Source: an uncultured Clostridia bacterium
Lineage (GTDB): Bacteria; Bacillota; Clostridia; Oscillospirales; Acutalibacteraceae
DNA length: 24,901 nt
Direction: 5' to 3'
NCBI GenBank assembly: GCA_946539105.1
Contig: CAMNHG010000010.1
Coordinates: 1 to 24,901 of the forward strand
Shown: in pieces, positions 7,147 through 14,879 of the stretch
Layout: each line of letters begins with the position of its first letter
Position numbering within the stretch: the stretch's first letter is position 1
Position numbers and translations under genes: made by a program
The notes under the pieces: generated by a model
Databases searched by the model: none
What the model was told of the DNA's origin: nothing
The model's input: only the letters and a program-made list of their open reading frames with translations

Positions 7147-7371
7147 ATGAAAAAAGTTTTAATGGCTTTAATCAGATTTTATCAGTCCGCAATATCTCCT
7201 TATACTAAAGCCCGCTGCATATACACTCCAACGTGTTCGCAGTACGGACTGGAGGCTATAGAGCGTTTCGGAGCGTTAAAGGGCAGCGCTCTGACAATAT
7301 GGCGTATTTTACGCTGCAATCCGTTTGCCAAGGGCGGGTACGATCCCGTCCCGGAAAAAAAGAAAAAATAA
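7147..7371 (+). CDS. yidD: membrane protein insertion efficiency factor YidD
   Basis: 74 residues. The family core is clear: LIRFYQSAISPYT, then CIYTPTCSQYGLEAIERFGA with its conserved Cys pair, and RILRCNPFAKGGYDPVP near the end. YidD is a small membrane-associated protein that helps YidC-dependent insertion. It sits between rnpA and yidC as in many bacteria. The ribosome site is weak, consistent with translation coupled to rnpA 29 bp upstream. Confidence 0.96.
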   Translation: MKKVLMALIRFYQSAISPYTKARCIYTPTCSQYGLEAIERFGALKGSALTIWRILRCNPFAKGGYDPVPEKKKK

Positions 7372-7386
7372 CGATGAGGTAAATTT

Positions 7387-8379
7387 ATGCAAATTTTCGG
7401 TTTTCTCGGATACTTCCTCGGATACCTGCTTTGGGCACTGTTCTATGTATTTCAGAATTTCGGTATTGCGATTATTGTATTTACAATCGTAATTAAACTT
7501 GTGCTGTTCCCGTTCTCTGTAAAGCAGCAAAAATCAATGGCAGGCACGGCAAGACTGTCAAAAAAGCAGAAGGAGCTTCAGGAAAAGTACGGAAATAACC
7601 GTCAGCTTCTTCAGGAAGAGATGAACAAGCTATATGAAAAAGAGGGAGTAAAGCCCATGGGCGGCTGTCTTACGATGATTGTCCCGATGCTTGTTCTTTT
7701 CGGCGTATTCTACGCCGTTGCGTATCCTCTTACAAACACACTGCACATTAACGGCGAAAGCGTTGACAAGGCAGTAGCTTATATTCAGCAGATTCCCGGA
7801 TACGCTTCCAGCGCGAATCCGGCGTATCAGCAGATCGCGCTTTTAAGAGTATTCCCTAATATTGCCAACACCGACGCGATTCAGGGTCTTTTCAGCGCGG
7901 CTGACATCGACAAAATCCACCTGTTCTCAAATGGATTTACAATTTTCGGCGGTGTCGATTTGCTTTCGGTTCCGTCGGACTACGGTTTCTGGTCATGGTA
8001 TCTTCTGTTCCCCGTACTCTGCTTTGTTTCTAACGTAGGTTCACAGTTTGTTATGCAGAGGGTGAACAAAAACCAGATGAACCAGCAGCAGGGCTGTATG
8101 AAGGTTCTTATGTACGCGCTTCCGCTTTTCTCGGCTTACATCGCGTACAGCGTACCCGCGGCTATGTCCTTCTATTGGATTATTTCCGCGTTGATCAGCT
8201 TGGTACAGTCGATTATACTCGCAAAGGTTTTGAGTCCCGTTCAAATTAACGCGAAAAGTGAAGCAAGGCACGCAGCACTTATGTTTGAAAACGAGGCAAA
8301 AGTGCCGTATGTCTATGCGCCGCAGGAAAACGCGGCTGTTCAGGCAAACAATAAAAATAAGAATAAGAAGAAAAAGTAA
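7387..8379 (+). CDS. yidC: membrane protein insertase YidC (SpoIIIJ/Oxa1 family)
   Basis: 330 residues, a Gram-positive-type YidC without the large periplasmic domain. The membrane core runs from about residue 15 to 280 with a cytosolic coiled-coil hairpin near 50-90 (rich in Lys, Gln and Glu), and the C terminus ends in a Lys-rich tail (NNKNKNKKKK). YidC inserts membrane proteins alone or with SecYEG. The conserved positive residue in the hydrophilic groove, Arg in most homologues (IRL...P), appears as Lys here (VIKLVLFPF), a charge-keeping change. No lipobox is visible at the N terminus. It follows yidD by 15 bp and precedes jag, the usual order. Confidence 0.96.
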   Translation: MQIFGFLGYFLGYLLWALFYVFQNFGIAIIVFTIVIKLVLFPFSVKQQKSMAGTARLSKKQKELQEKYGNNRQLLQEEMNKLYEKEGVKPMGGCLTMIVPMLVLFGVFYAVAYPLTNTLHINGESVDKAVAYIQQIPGYASSANPAYQQIALLRVFPNIANTDAIQGLFSAADIDKIHLFSNGFTIFGGVDLLSVPSDYGFWSWYLLFPVLCFVSNVGSQFVMQRVNKNQMNQQQGCMKVLMYALPLFSAYIAYSVPAAMSFYWIISALISLVQSIILAKVLSPVQINAKSEARHAALMFENEAKVPYVYAPQENAAVQANNKNKNKKKK

Positions 8380-8418
8380 ATTGTTTTTTAACCGTAAAAA
8401 ACAGGAGAAGAAAATATT

Positions 8419-9207
8419 ATGTTAAAAGAAGTTATCGGCGTCGGCGATACCGAGCTTGAAGCTCTTAACGACGCAAAAAAACAGTTGGGACTTGACGAGA
8501 CCGACGAAGTTGAATTTGAGCTTATCCAGAGGGCTGAGAAAAAAATGTTCGGTCTTTTCGGAGGTGCTCCCGCTAAGGTTAGAATTATTATTAAGGACAC
8601 TCCCGAGGAAAAGGCTGAGAAGTTCTTAAAGGAAGTATTAGACAAAATGCAGCTCTCCGGTATCGAGATAGAGAAGAAGAGCGAAGAAGGTGCCGTTGAG
8701 TTTAATCTGTCCGGCGAGGACGTTGGATTTGTAATCGGCAGAAGGGGAGAAACCCTTGACGCGCTTCAGTACCTTACAAGCCTGGTGGCAAACCACAGCG
8801 AGGATCCTTATATCAAGGTAACTGTAAACACCGGCAACTACCGCGAGAAAAGAGAAAAAACTCTTGAAGGTCTCGGCAGAAAGCTCGCCTTTAAGGCAAT
8901 TAAGACAGGTAAAAAGACCTCGCTTGAGCCTATGAATCCCTACGAGAGAAGAATTATCCACACCTCAGTTCAGAAGGTTAACGGAGCAATTTCTTGGAGC
9001 GAGGGAGAGGGTGCGGCAAGACATGTTGTTATCGGTCCCGACCCCAAGGTTAAGAACAACCGCAAGGGAGGATACAACAACCGCAGAGGCGGTTCAAGAC
9101 GTTCCTACAATTCAAACAACCGCTCAAAAAGCGCGACTGTAAATCCAGACAGAGTTCCGCTCAATGAAGGCGGAGAGACAGGACTTTACGGAAGACTTGA
9201 TAAATAA
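8419..9207 (+). CDS. jag: RNA-binding protein Jag/KhpB (EloR)
   Basis: 262 residues with three family parts: the Jag-N domain (about 1-55, ending in KKMFGLFGGAPAKVRI), a type II KH domain with VGFVIGRRGETLDALQYL (about 110-127), and an R3H domain with NPYERRIIHTSVQ (near 175). KhpB and its partner KhpA bind RNA and influence cell elongation and division in Gram-positives. The protein is longer than the roughly 200-residue Bacillus form because of a Gly/Arg/Asn/Ser-rich tail of about 50 residues, probably disordered. AGGAGA precedes the ATG. It lies 39 bp after yidC and is followed by a strong terminator. Confidence 0.95.
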   Translation: MLKEVIGVGDTELEALNDAKKQLGLDETDEVEFELIQRAEKKMFGLFGGAPAKVRIIIKDTPEEKAEKFLKEVLDKMQLSGIEIEKKSEEGAVEFNLSGEDVGFVIGRRGETLDALQYLTSLVANHSEDPYIKVTVNTGNYREKREKTLEGLGRKLAFKAIKTGKKTSLEPMNPYERRIIHTSVQKVNGAISWSEGEGAARHVVIGPDPKVKNNRKGGYNNRRGGSRRSYNSNNRSKSATVNPDRVPLNEGGETGLYGRLDK

Positions 9208-9251
9208 GTTTTTCCAAAACAGTTAGGAAAAGCATAATAAAAACTAAACTT

Positions 9252-9277
9252 AGGGCGGAGTTTTTTCCGCCCTTTTA
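9252..9277 (+). terminator. intrinsic terminator after jag
   Basis: GGGCGG (9253-9258) pairs with CCGCCC (9267-9272) around a T-rich loop, with A-T pairs on both ends of the stem, followed by TTTTAATTT. It should end the rpmH-to-jag transcript. It also lies only 16 bases before the mnmE start codon. Confidence 0.88.
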
Positions 9278-9288
9278 ATTTAACAGAT

Positions 9289-10659
9289 ATGAATGATAAT
9301 AAAACTATTGCCGCAATAAGTACAGCCCAGGGCGAAGGAGGAGTCGGAGTAATCCGAATTTCCGGCGCGGATTCCGCGGTCATCGCCGACAGGGTTTTTA
9401 AAAATATAAATTCAAAAAAACTTGCCGAAATGAAGGGCTATACAGCGGCGTTCGGAAAAATTATATATAATAACGAGGAGCTTGACGAGGCGGTCGCGCT
9501 CGTTTTTAAAGCTCCGCACAGCTATACCGGCGAGAATGTAGTTGAACTTTCCTGTCACGGAGGAGTATATATTACAAAGCAGGTTTTGCGAGCTGTGCTG
9601 GACGCAGGTGCCGTACCCGCCGAGCCGGGAGAATTTACTAAAAGAGCGTTCTTAAACGGCAAAATTGACCTGACCGAGGCGGAAGCGGTAATTGACATTA
9701 TCACCGCAAAAAGCAGAGGTGCTGCGCGTTCGGCTATGTGCGTTAAGGAAGGCGCGTTAAGGCGAAGAATAAGCGCGGTTAAGGATGATTTGCTTTCACT
9801 CACCGCTCATCTTTCGGCGTGGGCTGATTATCCCGAGGAGGATATTGCCGAGGTTGATGACGATATGATTTACTCAACCTGTGACAGCGCGATATCCGAG
9901 CTTGAAAAAATGCTCTCGACCTACGACGCCGGGCAGGCGGTAAAGCAGGGAATAGATACCGTTATTGCCGGACGTCCGAACGTCGGCAAAAGTACGCTTA
10001 TGAATTTGCTTTCGGGCAGCGAAAAGAGTATTGTCACCGATATTCCGGGAACTACAAGGGATATTGTTGAGGACACTGTAGCGGTAGGCGACGTAATTTT
10101 GAGACTGAGCGATACAGCAGGTCTCAGAAACACTGACGACGCGGTTGAAAAAATAGGAGTTGACCGCGCAAAAAAGAGGCTTGAACAGTGCGGACTGCTG
10201 CTTGCTGTTTTTGACAACAGTCAAACGCTCAGCGAGGACGATTATAACTTGATTGAAGCCTCAGAAGGCGTGCCTACCATAGCGATAATAAATAAAACCG
10301 ATTTGGAAAACAAACTTGAAATAGACAAGATAAAATCTAAAATAAGCAATATAATATATATTTCTGCCGCAAACGGAGAGGGTAAGGATGATATTATCAA
10401 CGCGGTTGAAAAAATTGCCGGTACCGCAAAGCTCAATCCCAGTGAGGGTATTCTATCAAATGAGCGTCAGCGGTCAAATGTAAGCAACGCGCTGAAATCA
10501 GTTAAAGAGGCAAGGCAGGCACTTGAATCGGGACTGACTTACGACGCAATTACGGTTTCTTTGGAGGACGCAATCTCCGAGTTGCTCGAGATGACCGGAG
10601 AAAAAACAAGCGACGAAGTGCTCGACAGAGTTTTCCACAACTTTTGCGTGGGAAAATAA
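9289..10659 (+). CDS. mnmE: tRNA modification GTPase MnmE
   Basis: 456 residues. With MnmG it forms the complex that adds (carboxymethyl)aminomethyl groups to C5 of the wobble uridine U34 in certain tRNAs. Visible are the folate-binding N-terminal domain (TIAAISTAQGEGGVGVIRIS), the G domain with GRPNVGKST, DIPGTTRD, DTAGL and NKTD, and the C-terminal FCVGK with the catalytic Cys. It is complete. No ribosome site is evident: the bases before the ATG read AATTTAACAGAT, straight after a terminator. The start is nonetheless well fixed by the family's N terminus. mnmG follows after 12 bp. Confidence 0.97.
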   Translation: MNDNKTIAAISTAQGEGGVGVIRISGADSAVIADRVFKNINSKKLAEMKGYTAAFGKIIYNNEELDEAVALVFKAPHSYTGENVVELSCHGGVYITKQVLRAVLDAGAVPAEPGEFTKRAFLNGKIDLTEAEAVIDIITAKSRGAARSAMCVKEGALRRRISAVKDDLLSLTAHLSAWADYPEEDIAEVDDDMIYSTCDSAISELEKMLSTYDAGQAVKQGIDTVIAGRPNVGKSTLMNLLSGSEKSIVTDIPGTTRDIVEDTVAVGDVILRLSDTAGLRNTDDAVEKIGVDRAKKRLEQCGLLLAVFDNSQTLSEDDYNLIEASEGVPTIAIINKTDLENKLEIDKIKSKISNIIYISAANGEGKDDIINAVEKIAGTAKLNPSEGILSNERQRSNVSNALKSVKEARQALESGLTYDAITVSLEDAISELLEMTGEKTSDEVLDRVFHNFCVGK

Positions 10660-10671
10660 AGGAAGATTTTT

Positions 10672-12546
10672 ATGGATTATTTTGCAGGTGAATATGACGT
10701 TGCCGTAATCGGCGCAGGCCATGCCGGAATTGAGGCGGCGCTTGCCTCGGCAAGGCTTGGATGCAACACAGTTATATTTACAATTAATATGGACGCAGTG
10801 GGCAACTGTCCCTGCAATCCGTCAATAGGAGGCACAGCAAAAGGACACCTTGTCCGCGAGCTTGACGCCATCGGCGGAGAAATGGGCAAAACCGCCGACG
10901 AATGTTTTTTGCAGTCGCGTATGCTCAACCGCGGCAAGGGTCCCGCGGTTCATTCGCTCCGCGCTCAGATTGACAGAAGAAAATACTCCGACACTATGAA
11001 GCACAAGCTGGAGCTTCAGGAAAATCTTGAGCTCAGGCAGGCTGAGATAACCAATATTAAAAAGACTGAGGACGGTTACGAGCTCAAAACTCAAATGCTT
11101 GCAATCTTTAAGTGCAAGACGGTTATTATCGCAACGGGCACGTACCTCGGCGGCAGAATTTATGTCGGCGAGGTGAGCTACGAGAGCGGACCTGACGGAA
11201 TCTTTCCTGCGACGAGGCTCGGCAAGAGCCTTAAGGAGCTCGGACTCCCGCTTAGAAGATTCAAAACCGGAACCCCTGCCCGTGTGCTCAGACGTTCTAT
11301 TGATTTTTCGGAGCTTGAGGTTCAAAAGGGCGATGAACCGCCTCAGCCGTTTTCTTATGAGACGGAAAGTCTCGGCGAAAATAAGGTTGACTGCCACATC
11401 AGCTGGACTAACGATAAAACCAAGCAGATTATCCTTGAAAATATCCACCGCTCACCTTTATATGCAGGCAGGATTGAGGGAGTGGGACCGCGATACTGTC
11501 CGAGCTTTGAGGACAAGATTATGCGGTTTAAGGATAAACCCAGACACCAGCTGTTTATTGAGCCGTGCGGTGAGAACACAGAAGAGATGTACCTGCAGGG
11601 AATGAGCAGCTCGCTGCCCGAGGAGGTACAGCTAAAGTTTTACCGCACCATCAAGGGACTTGAAAACTGCGTTATTATGCGTCCTGCCTATGCTATCGAA
11701 TACGACTGCGTTGACCCGACCGCGATGAACCCGACCCTTGAATTTAAGAGCTTCGAGGGACTTTTCGGCGCGGGGCAGTTTAACGGAAGCTCCGGTTACG
11801 AGGAAGCCGCTGCTCAGGGCTTTGTAGCAGGAGTAAACGCCGCTCACAAGGTTTTGGGCAGAGAACAGTTTGTTTTGACCAGGGCAAATTCTTATATTGG
11901 CACTTTGATTGACGACCTTGTTACCAAGGGCGCAAACGAGCCGTACAGAATGATGACCTCGCGAAGCGAGTACCGCCTTGTGCTCCGTCAGGATAACGCC
12001 GACGAGAGATTGACGCCTACAGGATATGAACTCGGCTTAATCAGCGAGGAACGCTATCAAAAGTTTCTCAAAAAACAGCAGCTTAAAAAGGACGAGATTA
12101 AAAGGCTCGAAAAAACCACGCTTTCTCCGAGCGATGAGTTAAATAAATTGCTTGTTTCACGTGAAACATCGCCTGTCACAACAGGAGTAAGGGAGATTAA
12201 TCTGCTCCGCCGTCCGCAAATAGGGTATGATGTTATTAAGCAAATAGATCCCGATTGTCCCGATTTGGACGCGAATATAATAGAGCAGATAGAAATTGAG
12301 ATTAAATATGAGGGCTACATTCAAAAACAGCTAAAGCAGGTTGAGCAGGTAAAAAAGCTGGAAAAGAAACAACTGCCGACCGATTTTGACTACACAACGC
12401 TTGCGGGTCTGCGCCTTGAAGCGCAGGAAAAACTGAATAAAATCAAGCCGCTCAATATCGGGCAGGCTTCGAGAATTTCGGGAGTATCTCCTGCGGACAT
12501 AAGCGTGCTGTTAATTTGGATGGCGGCAAACAAAAATCAGGAATAA
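10672..12546 (+). CDS. mnmG: tRNA uridine-5-carboxymethylaminomethyl modification enzyme MnmG (GidA)
   Basis: 624 residues, FAD-dependent partner of MnmE in U34 modification. The N-terminal dinucleotide motif VIGAGHAGIEAALASARLG is clear. CPCNPSIGGTAKGHLVREID-like sequence follows (here ending ELDAIGGEMG), then the MLNRGKGPAVHSLRAQID segment. The C-terminal helical domain ends with ASRISGVSPADISVLL. It is complete and of normal length. A perfect parS sequence is embedded near codon 495, where it encodes VSRET. GGAAG precedes the ATG. Confidence 0.98.
   Translation: MDYFAGEYDVAVIGAGHAGIEAALASARLGCNTVIFTINMDAVGNCPCNPSIGGTAKGHLVRELDAIGGEMGKTADECFLQSRMLNRGKGPAVHSLRAQIDRRKYSDTMKHKLELQENLELRQAEITNIKKTEDGYELKTQMLAIFKCKTVIIATGTYLGGRIYVGEVSYESGPDGIFPATRLGKSLKELGLPLRRFKTGTPARVLRRSIDFSELEVQKGDEPPQPFSYETESLGENKVDCHISWTNDKTKQIILENIHRSPLYAGRIEGVGPRYCPSFEDKIMRFKDKPRHQLFIEPCGENTEEMYLQGMSSSLPEEVQLKFYRTIKGLENCVIMRPAYAIEYDCVDPTAMNPTLEFKSFEGLFGAGQFNGSSGYEEAAAQGFVAGVNAAHKVLGREQFVLTRANSYIGTLIDDLVTKGANEPYRMMTSRSEYRLVLRQDNADERLTPTGYELGLISEERYQKFLKKQQLKKDEIKRLEKTTLSPSDELNKLLVSRETSPVTTGVREINLLRRPQIGYDVIKQIDPDCPDLDANIIEQIEIEIKYEGYIQKQLKQVEQVKKLEKKQLPTDFDYTTLAGLRLEAQEKLNKIKPLNIGQASRISGVSPADISVLLIWMAANKNQE
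12153..12168. promoter_or_regulatory. parS centromere site inside mnmG
   Basis: TGTTTCACGTGAAACA, identical at all 16 positions to the ParB-binding parS palindrome of B. subtilis and most bacteria. It lies in the mnmG coding sequence, 2.7 kb before parA. ParB loads here and spreads to form the partition complex near the origin. Confidence 0.95.
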
Positions 12547-12548
12547 TT

Positions 12549-13262
12549 ATGGATATTAAAAACATTGTTTTATCAGCCGTTAAGGATTATAAAATTGAAT
12601 TGTCCGAAGAACAGCTTGATCAGCTTCAAAAATATTTTGAGCTTTTGGTGTCGTGGAATGAGAAGATAAACCTCACCGCTATAACCGAGCCGAATGAAGT
12701 AGCGGTAAAGCATTTTGCCGACAGTCTTTCGGTGTTTAATTACGTAGATTTTCCGCAGGGAGCAAGCGTAATTGATGTCGGAACGGGAGCAGGATTTCCC
12801 GGACTGGTGCTTAAAATCGCACGACCTGACATTAAGCTAACCCTTCTCGACAGCCTGAACAAAAGACTAAAGTTTCTCGAAGAGGTATTAAACACCCTCG
12901 GGCTTGAAGCAGAGCTTGTTCACGCAAGGGCAGAGGATAGCGGTCAAAGTATTGATTTGCGTGAGTGTTATGACTTCGCCGTATCAAGAGCTGTTGCGCG
13001 GCTCAACGTTCTCTGCGAATACTGTTTGCCGTATGTCCGCCTTTCCGGAAGGTTTATAGCCTTCAAGGGCGGAGAGGCGGAAGATGAAATTAAATCCGCT
13101 TCAAAGGCAATTCAAGCTCTCGGCGGAAAGAAAAAGGACGTATTTAATTTTGAACTCCCCGAAAACAGCGGAAGCAGAACACTCGTTGTCATAGAAAAGG
13201 TTCAGCCGACTCCCGATAAATACCCGAGGCAGAACGGAAAAATCAAGGCAAAACCCTTATAA
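12549..13262 (+). CDS. rsmG: 16S rRNA (guanine527-N7)-methyltransferase RsmG (GidB)
   Basis: 237 residues from the chosen start. It methylates G527 of 16S rRNA using S-adenosylmethionine. The SAM-binding loop is VIDVGTGAGFPGLVLKIA. The N terminus contains YFELLVSWNEKINLTAIT, and a later segment, SRAVARLNVLCEYCLPYV, is typical. The start at 12549 (MDIKNIVLSA) is used because AGGA lies 6 bases before it. An in-frame ATG at 12516 would run inside the mnmG end without a better site. It lies 2 bp after mnmG and is certainly co-transcribed. Confidence 0.96.
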   Translation: MDIKNIVLSAVKDYKIELSEEQLDQLQKYFELLVSWNEKINLTAITEPNEVAVKHFADSLSVFNYVDFPQGASVIDVGTGAGFPGLVLKIARPDIKLTLLDSLNKRLKFLEEVLNTLGLEAELVHARAEDSGQSIDLRECYDFAVSRAVARLNVLCEYCLPYVRLSGRFIAFKGGEAEDEIKSASKAIQALGGKKKDVFNFELPENSGSRTLVVIEKVQPTPDKYPRQNGKIKAKPL

Positions 13263-13387
13263 TTACATAAAAAAATTACTCGACAAAATTTTGCCCAATA
13301 AGCTAAAACAATATAAAAATTTAACACAGAATCTGACATAAACCGCACACCCGTTGTGATATTATAATAGCACAGGGACAACCCCTG

Positions 13388-14236
13388 ATGCTGACAAGGG
13401 TGATGCGGTTGAATTTTTTGGTAAAAGGCGAAAATAAAATTTCAGAAATACCAATAATAAAAATTCGGCCAAACAGAGCCCAGCCCCGAAAGGTTTTTAA
13501 TGAGGACGAGCTTTCGGCACTGTCGCGGTCAATAGCCGAAAACGGAATATTGCAGCCGCTAACGGTAAGAAAAGCAAGCCAGTCCGAATTTGAACTAATT
13601 GCAGGAGAACGCCGTTTACGCGCGGCAATCCTCGCGGGGATGAAACGTGTTCCGTGCATTATAGTAAAATGCTCAGACAAAGAATCTGCCGTATATGCTC
13701 TTCTTGAAAATCTCCAGCGGGCTGACCTCGGAATCTTCGAGGAAGCCCGAGGGATTTCAAGGCTGATAAGGCGTTACGGACTCACTCAGGAACAGGCGGC
13801 GGAAAAGCTCGGTAAAACCCAGTCCACAATAGCAAACAAGCTCAGGCTGTTAAAGTTGAGCTATGAGGAGCAGGAGTGGATAGAAAACGCAGGGCTGACC
13901 GAACGCCACGCAAGGGCACTTTTGAGAATTGACGATGAAGACATAAGGCGTGAGGTTCTCTCAAAGATAATATCGGACAACCTCAACGTAAATCAAACCG
14001 AAGCACTTGTCGGCATATACAAACACAATAACCCGAAAATCGAAAAAAGTCGGGGCAGAAGCAAAGCGGTGATAAAAGACATCAGGATTTTTCTTAATTC
14101 CATCAATAGAGCAATAGACACAATGCGGCTGTCGGGAATAGACGCGCAATCTGTAAAAACAGACACAGAAAATTTTATCGAATACACAATCCGTATTCCC
14201 AAGTCGCAGATAAACAAAACGGAAAAATCCGCATAA
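13388..14236 (+). CDS. noc: ParB-family protein, probable nucleoid occlusion protein Noc
   Basis: ParB/Spo0J-like CTP-binding fold: an N-terminal domain with IRPNRAQPRKVF and the GERRLRA box (AGERRLRAAILAGM), then a helix-turn-helix with LTQEQAAEKLGKTQSTIANKL. Its position between rsmG and parA, separate from a second canonical parB, is that of Bacillus noc. Noc binds its own DNA sites and the membrane, and blocks division over the nucleoid. The start is uncertain. ATG 13388 has AGGG 10 bases upstream and adds a cationic, amphipathic-looking MLTRVMRLNFLVKG. TTG 13409 has AAGGG 8 bases upstream and gives MNFLVKGENK; ATG 13403 is too close to that site. A -10-like TATAAT lies at 13363-13368 with no good -35. 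No Noc-binding palindrome was found here. Confidence 0.88.
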   Translation: MLTRVMRLNFLVKGENKISEIPIIKIRPNRAQPRKVFNEDELSALSRSIAENGILQPLTVRKASQSEFELIAGERRLRAAILAGMKRVPCIIVKCSDKESAVYALLENLQRADLGIFEEARGISRLIRRYGLTQEQAAEKLGKTQSTIANKLRLLKLSYEEQEWIENAGLTERHARALLRIDDEDIRREVLSKIISDNLNVNQTEALVGIYKHNNPKIEKSRGRSKAVIKDIRIFLNSINRAIDTMRLSGIDAQSVKTDTENFIEYTIRIPKSQINKTEKSA

Positions 14237-14306
14237 ACACTTAACTAACTTTCCACTTTGGGCGTAAGCCCAATCCACTCATACCCATTTCCTTATCTAA
14301 CCCCTT

Positions 14307-14340
14307 GCGAAAAGACGTGCAGAAATGTACGTCTTTTTGC
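14307..14340 (+). terminator. intrinsic terminator after noc
   Basis: GCGAAAAGACGT (14307-14318) pairs with ACGTCTTTTTGC (14329-14340) with one G-T pair and a 10-base loop. The T-run lies in the 3' arm. It separates noc from parA, which has its own promoter. A small hairpin TTGGGCgtaaGCCCAA (14258-14273) precedes it. Confidence 0.75.
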
Positions 14341-14372
14341 CGTTTTAAATTCAAAAACATCTATAAGCCTCC

Positions 14373-14466
14373 CCCGACACTTTGTTTCGGGAAATTCCCC
14401 TGTCAGGGGAAATGTCGCGTAGCGACAAAAGGTGATTCCCCTCGTAGGGGAAATGGGCGAAGCCCA
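14373..14466. repeat. run of five short palindromes in the noc-parA gap
   Basis: Five hairpins follow one another: CCCGA/TCGGG (14373-14391), TTCCCC/GGGGAA (14395-14411), TGTCGCgtaGCGACA (14413-14427), TTCCCCTcgtAGGGGAA (14436-14452) and TGGGCgaaGCCCA (14454-14466). Two are followed by AAAAGG (AAAAGGTG, AAAAGGGTTG). The modular make-up resembles multi-copy intergenic repeat families of Clostridia. The whole noc-parA gap (14237-14879, 643 bp) holds no credible gene. Confidence 0.65.
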
Positions 14467-14479
14467 AAAGGGTTGCCGA

Positions 14480-14562
14480 CGTGCTAAGGTTGCCGTTTTC
14501 GCCGGAAAAAGGTGTCACGGCATTTATGCCGTGACGGAGGGGGCTTTGTTACATTTAGCACG
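14480..14562. repeat. nested palindrome, 83 bp
   Basis: Outer arms CGTGCTAA (14480-14487) and TTAGCACG (14555-14562) enclose a perfect 10-base inverted repeat GTCACGGCAT / ATGCCGTGAC (14514-14523 and 14526-14535). It continues the palindrome series with the same linker type (AAAAAGGTG before the inner arm). No ORF or known site matches it. Confidence 0.6.
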
Positions 14563-14601
14563 AGTTATCAAATATAAATAACATAAAAACAGCTTAAATT
14601 T

Positions 14602-14617
14602 TGTTTCACGTGAAACA
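14602..14617. promoter_or_regulatory. parS centromere site upstream of parA
   Basis: TGTTTCACGTGAAACA, a perfect 16-base parS palindrome, 263 bp before the parA start codon. It is the second perfect copy in the window. A fold-back element begins 4 bp after it. Confidence 0.95.
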
Positions 14618-14621
14618 TCTA

Positions 14622-14781
14622 ATACTAATTCCTGATAGAAAGTAGACTTATATTTTGCGAGGATTTTTTTCGCAAGACAAGGCGAAGGACGCGGCAAGGC
14701 TGACGCCTTGCAAGGACGACAACGCAGTATTGCGGAAAAATAGACCGCAAAGATTATCTACTTTTTATTAGGTATTAGTAT
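14622..14781. mobile_element. 160-bp fold-back element, MITE-like
   Basis: Terminal arms 14622-14646 and 14757-14781 are inverted repeats matching at 22 of 25 bases (left arm begins ATACTAATTCCTGATAG). Further inside, TTTGCG and TTTTTxCGCAA blocks pair with their counterparts. The exact centre holds GCAAGGC (14694-14700), loop TGAC and GCCTTGC (14705-14711), so the whole unit folds into one hairpin. AAACAT occurs on both sides (14613-14618 and 14783-14788) and could be a target duplication, though a few extra bases separate it from the arms. No coding capacity. Non-autonomous insertion is inferred. Confidence 0.6.
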
Positions 14782-14816
14782 AAAACATAAAAAATTAAAA
14801 AATTCTTTAAATCCTC

Positions 14817-14845
14817 TTCAAAATCCAACATATATATGGTATAAT
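14817..14845 (+). promoter_or_regulatory. probable parA promoter
   Basis: TTCAAA (14817-14822, 4 of 6) and TATAAT (14840-14845, perfect) with a 17-base spacer and an extended -10 TGG. Transcription would start near 14852, giving a short leader to parA. Confidence 0.75.
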
Positions 14846-14879
14846 CTTAAAAGAATTTATTAGTAAGGATTTGAAATCA

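Noticed and set aside
12516..12548. longer rsmG start inside mnmG
   Set aside because: No better ribosome site, and it adds residues (MDGGKQKSGII) not typical of RsmG; ATG 12549 has AGGA at good spacing.
14385..14396. Noc-binding-site-like sequence TTTCGGGAAA
   Set aside because: It lacks the central bases of the known Noc palindrome ATTTCCCGGGAAAT and is part of the repeat chain.
14305..14487. 60-codon open frame in the noc-parA gap
   Set aside because: It runs through the noc terminator and the palindrome chain, has no ribosome site, and its composition follows the repeats.
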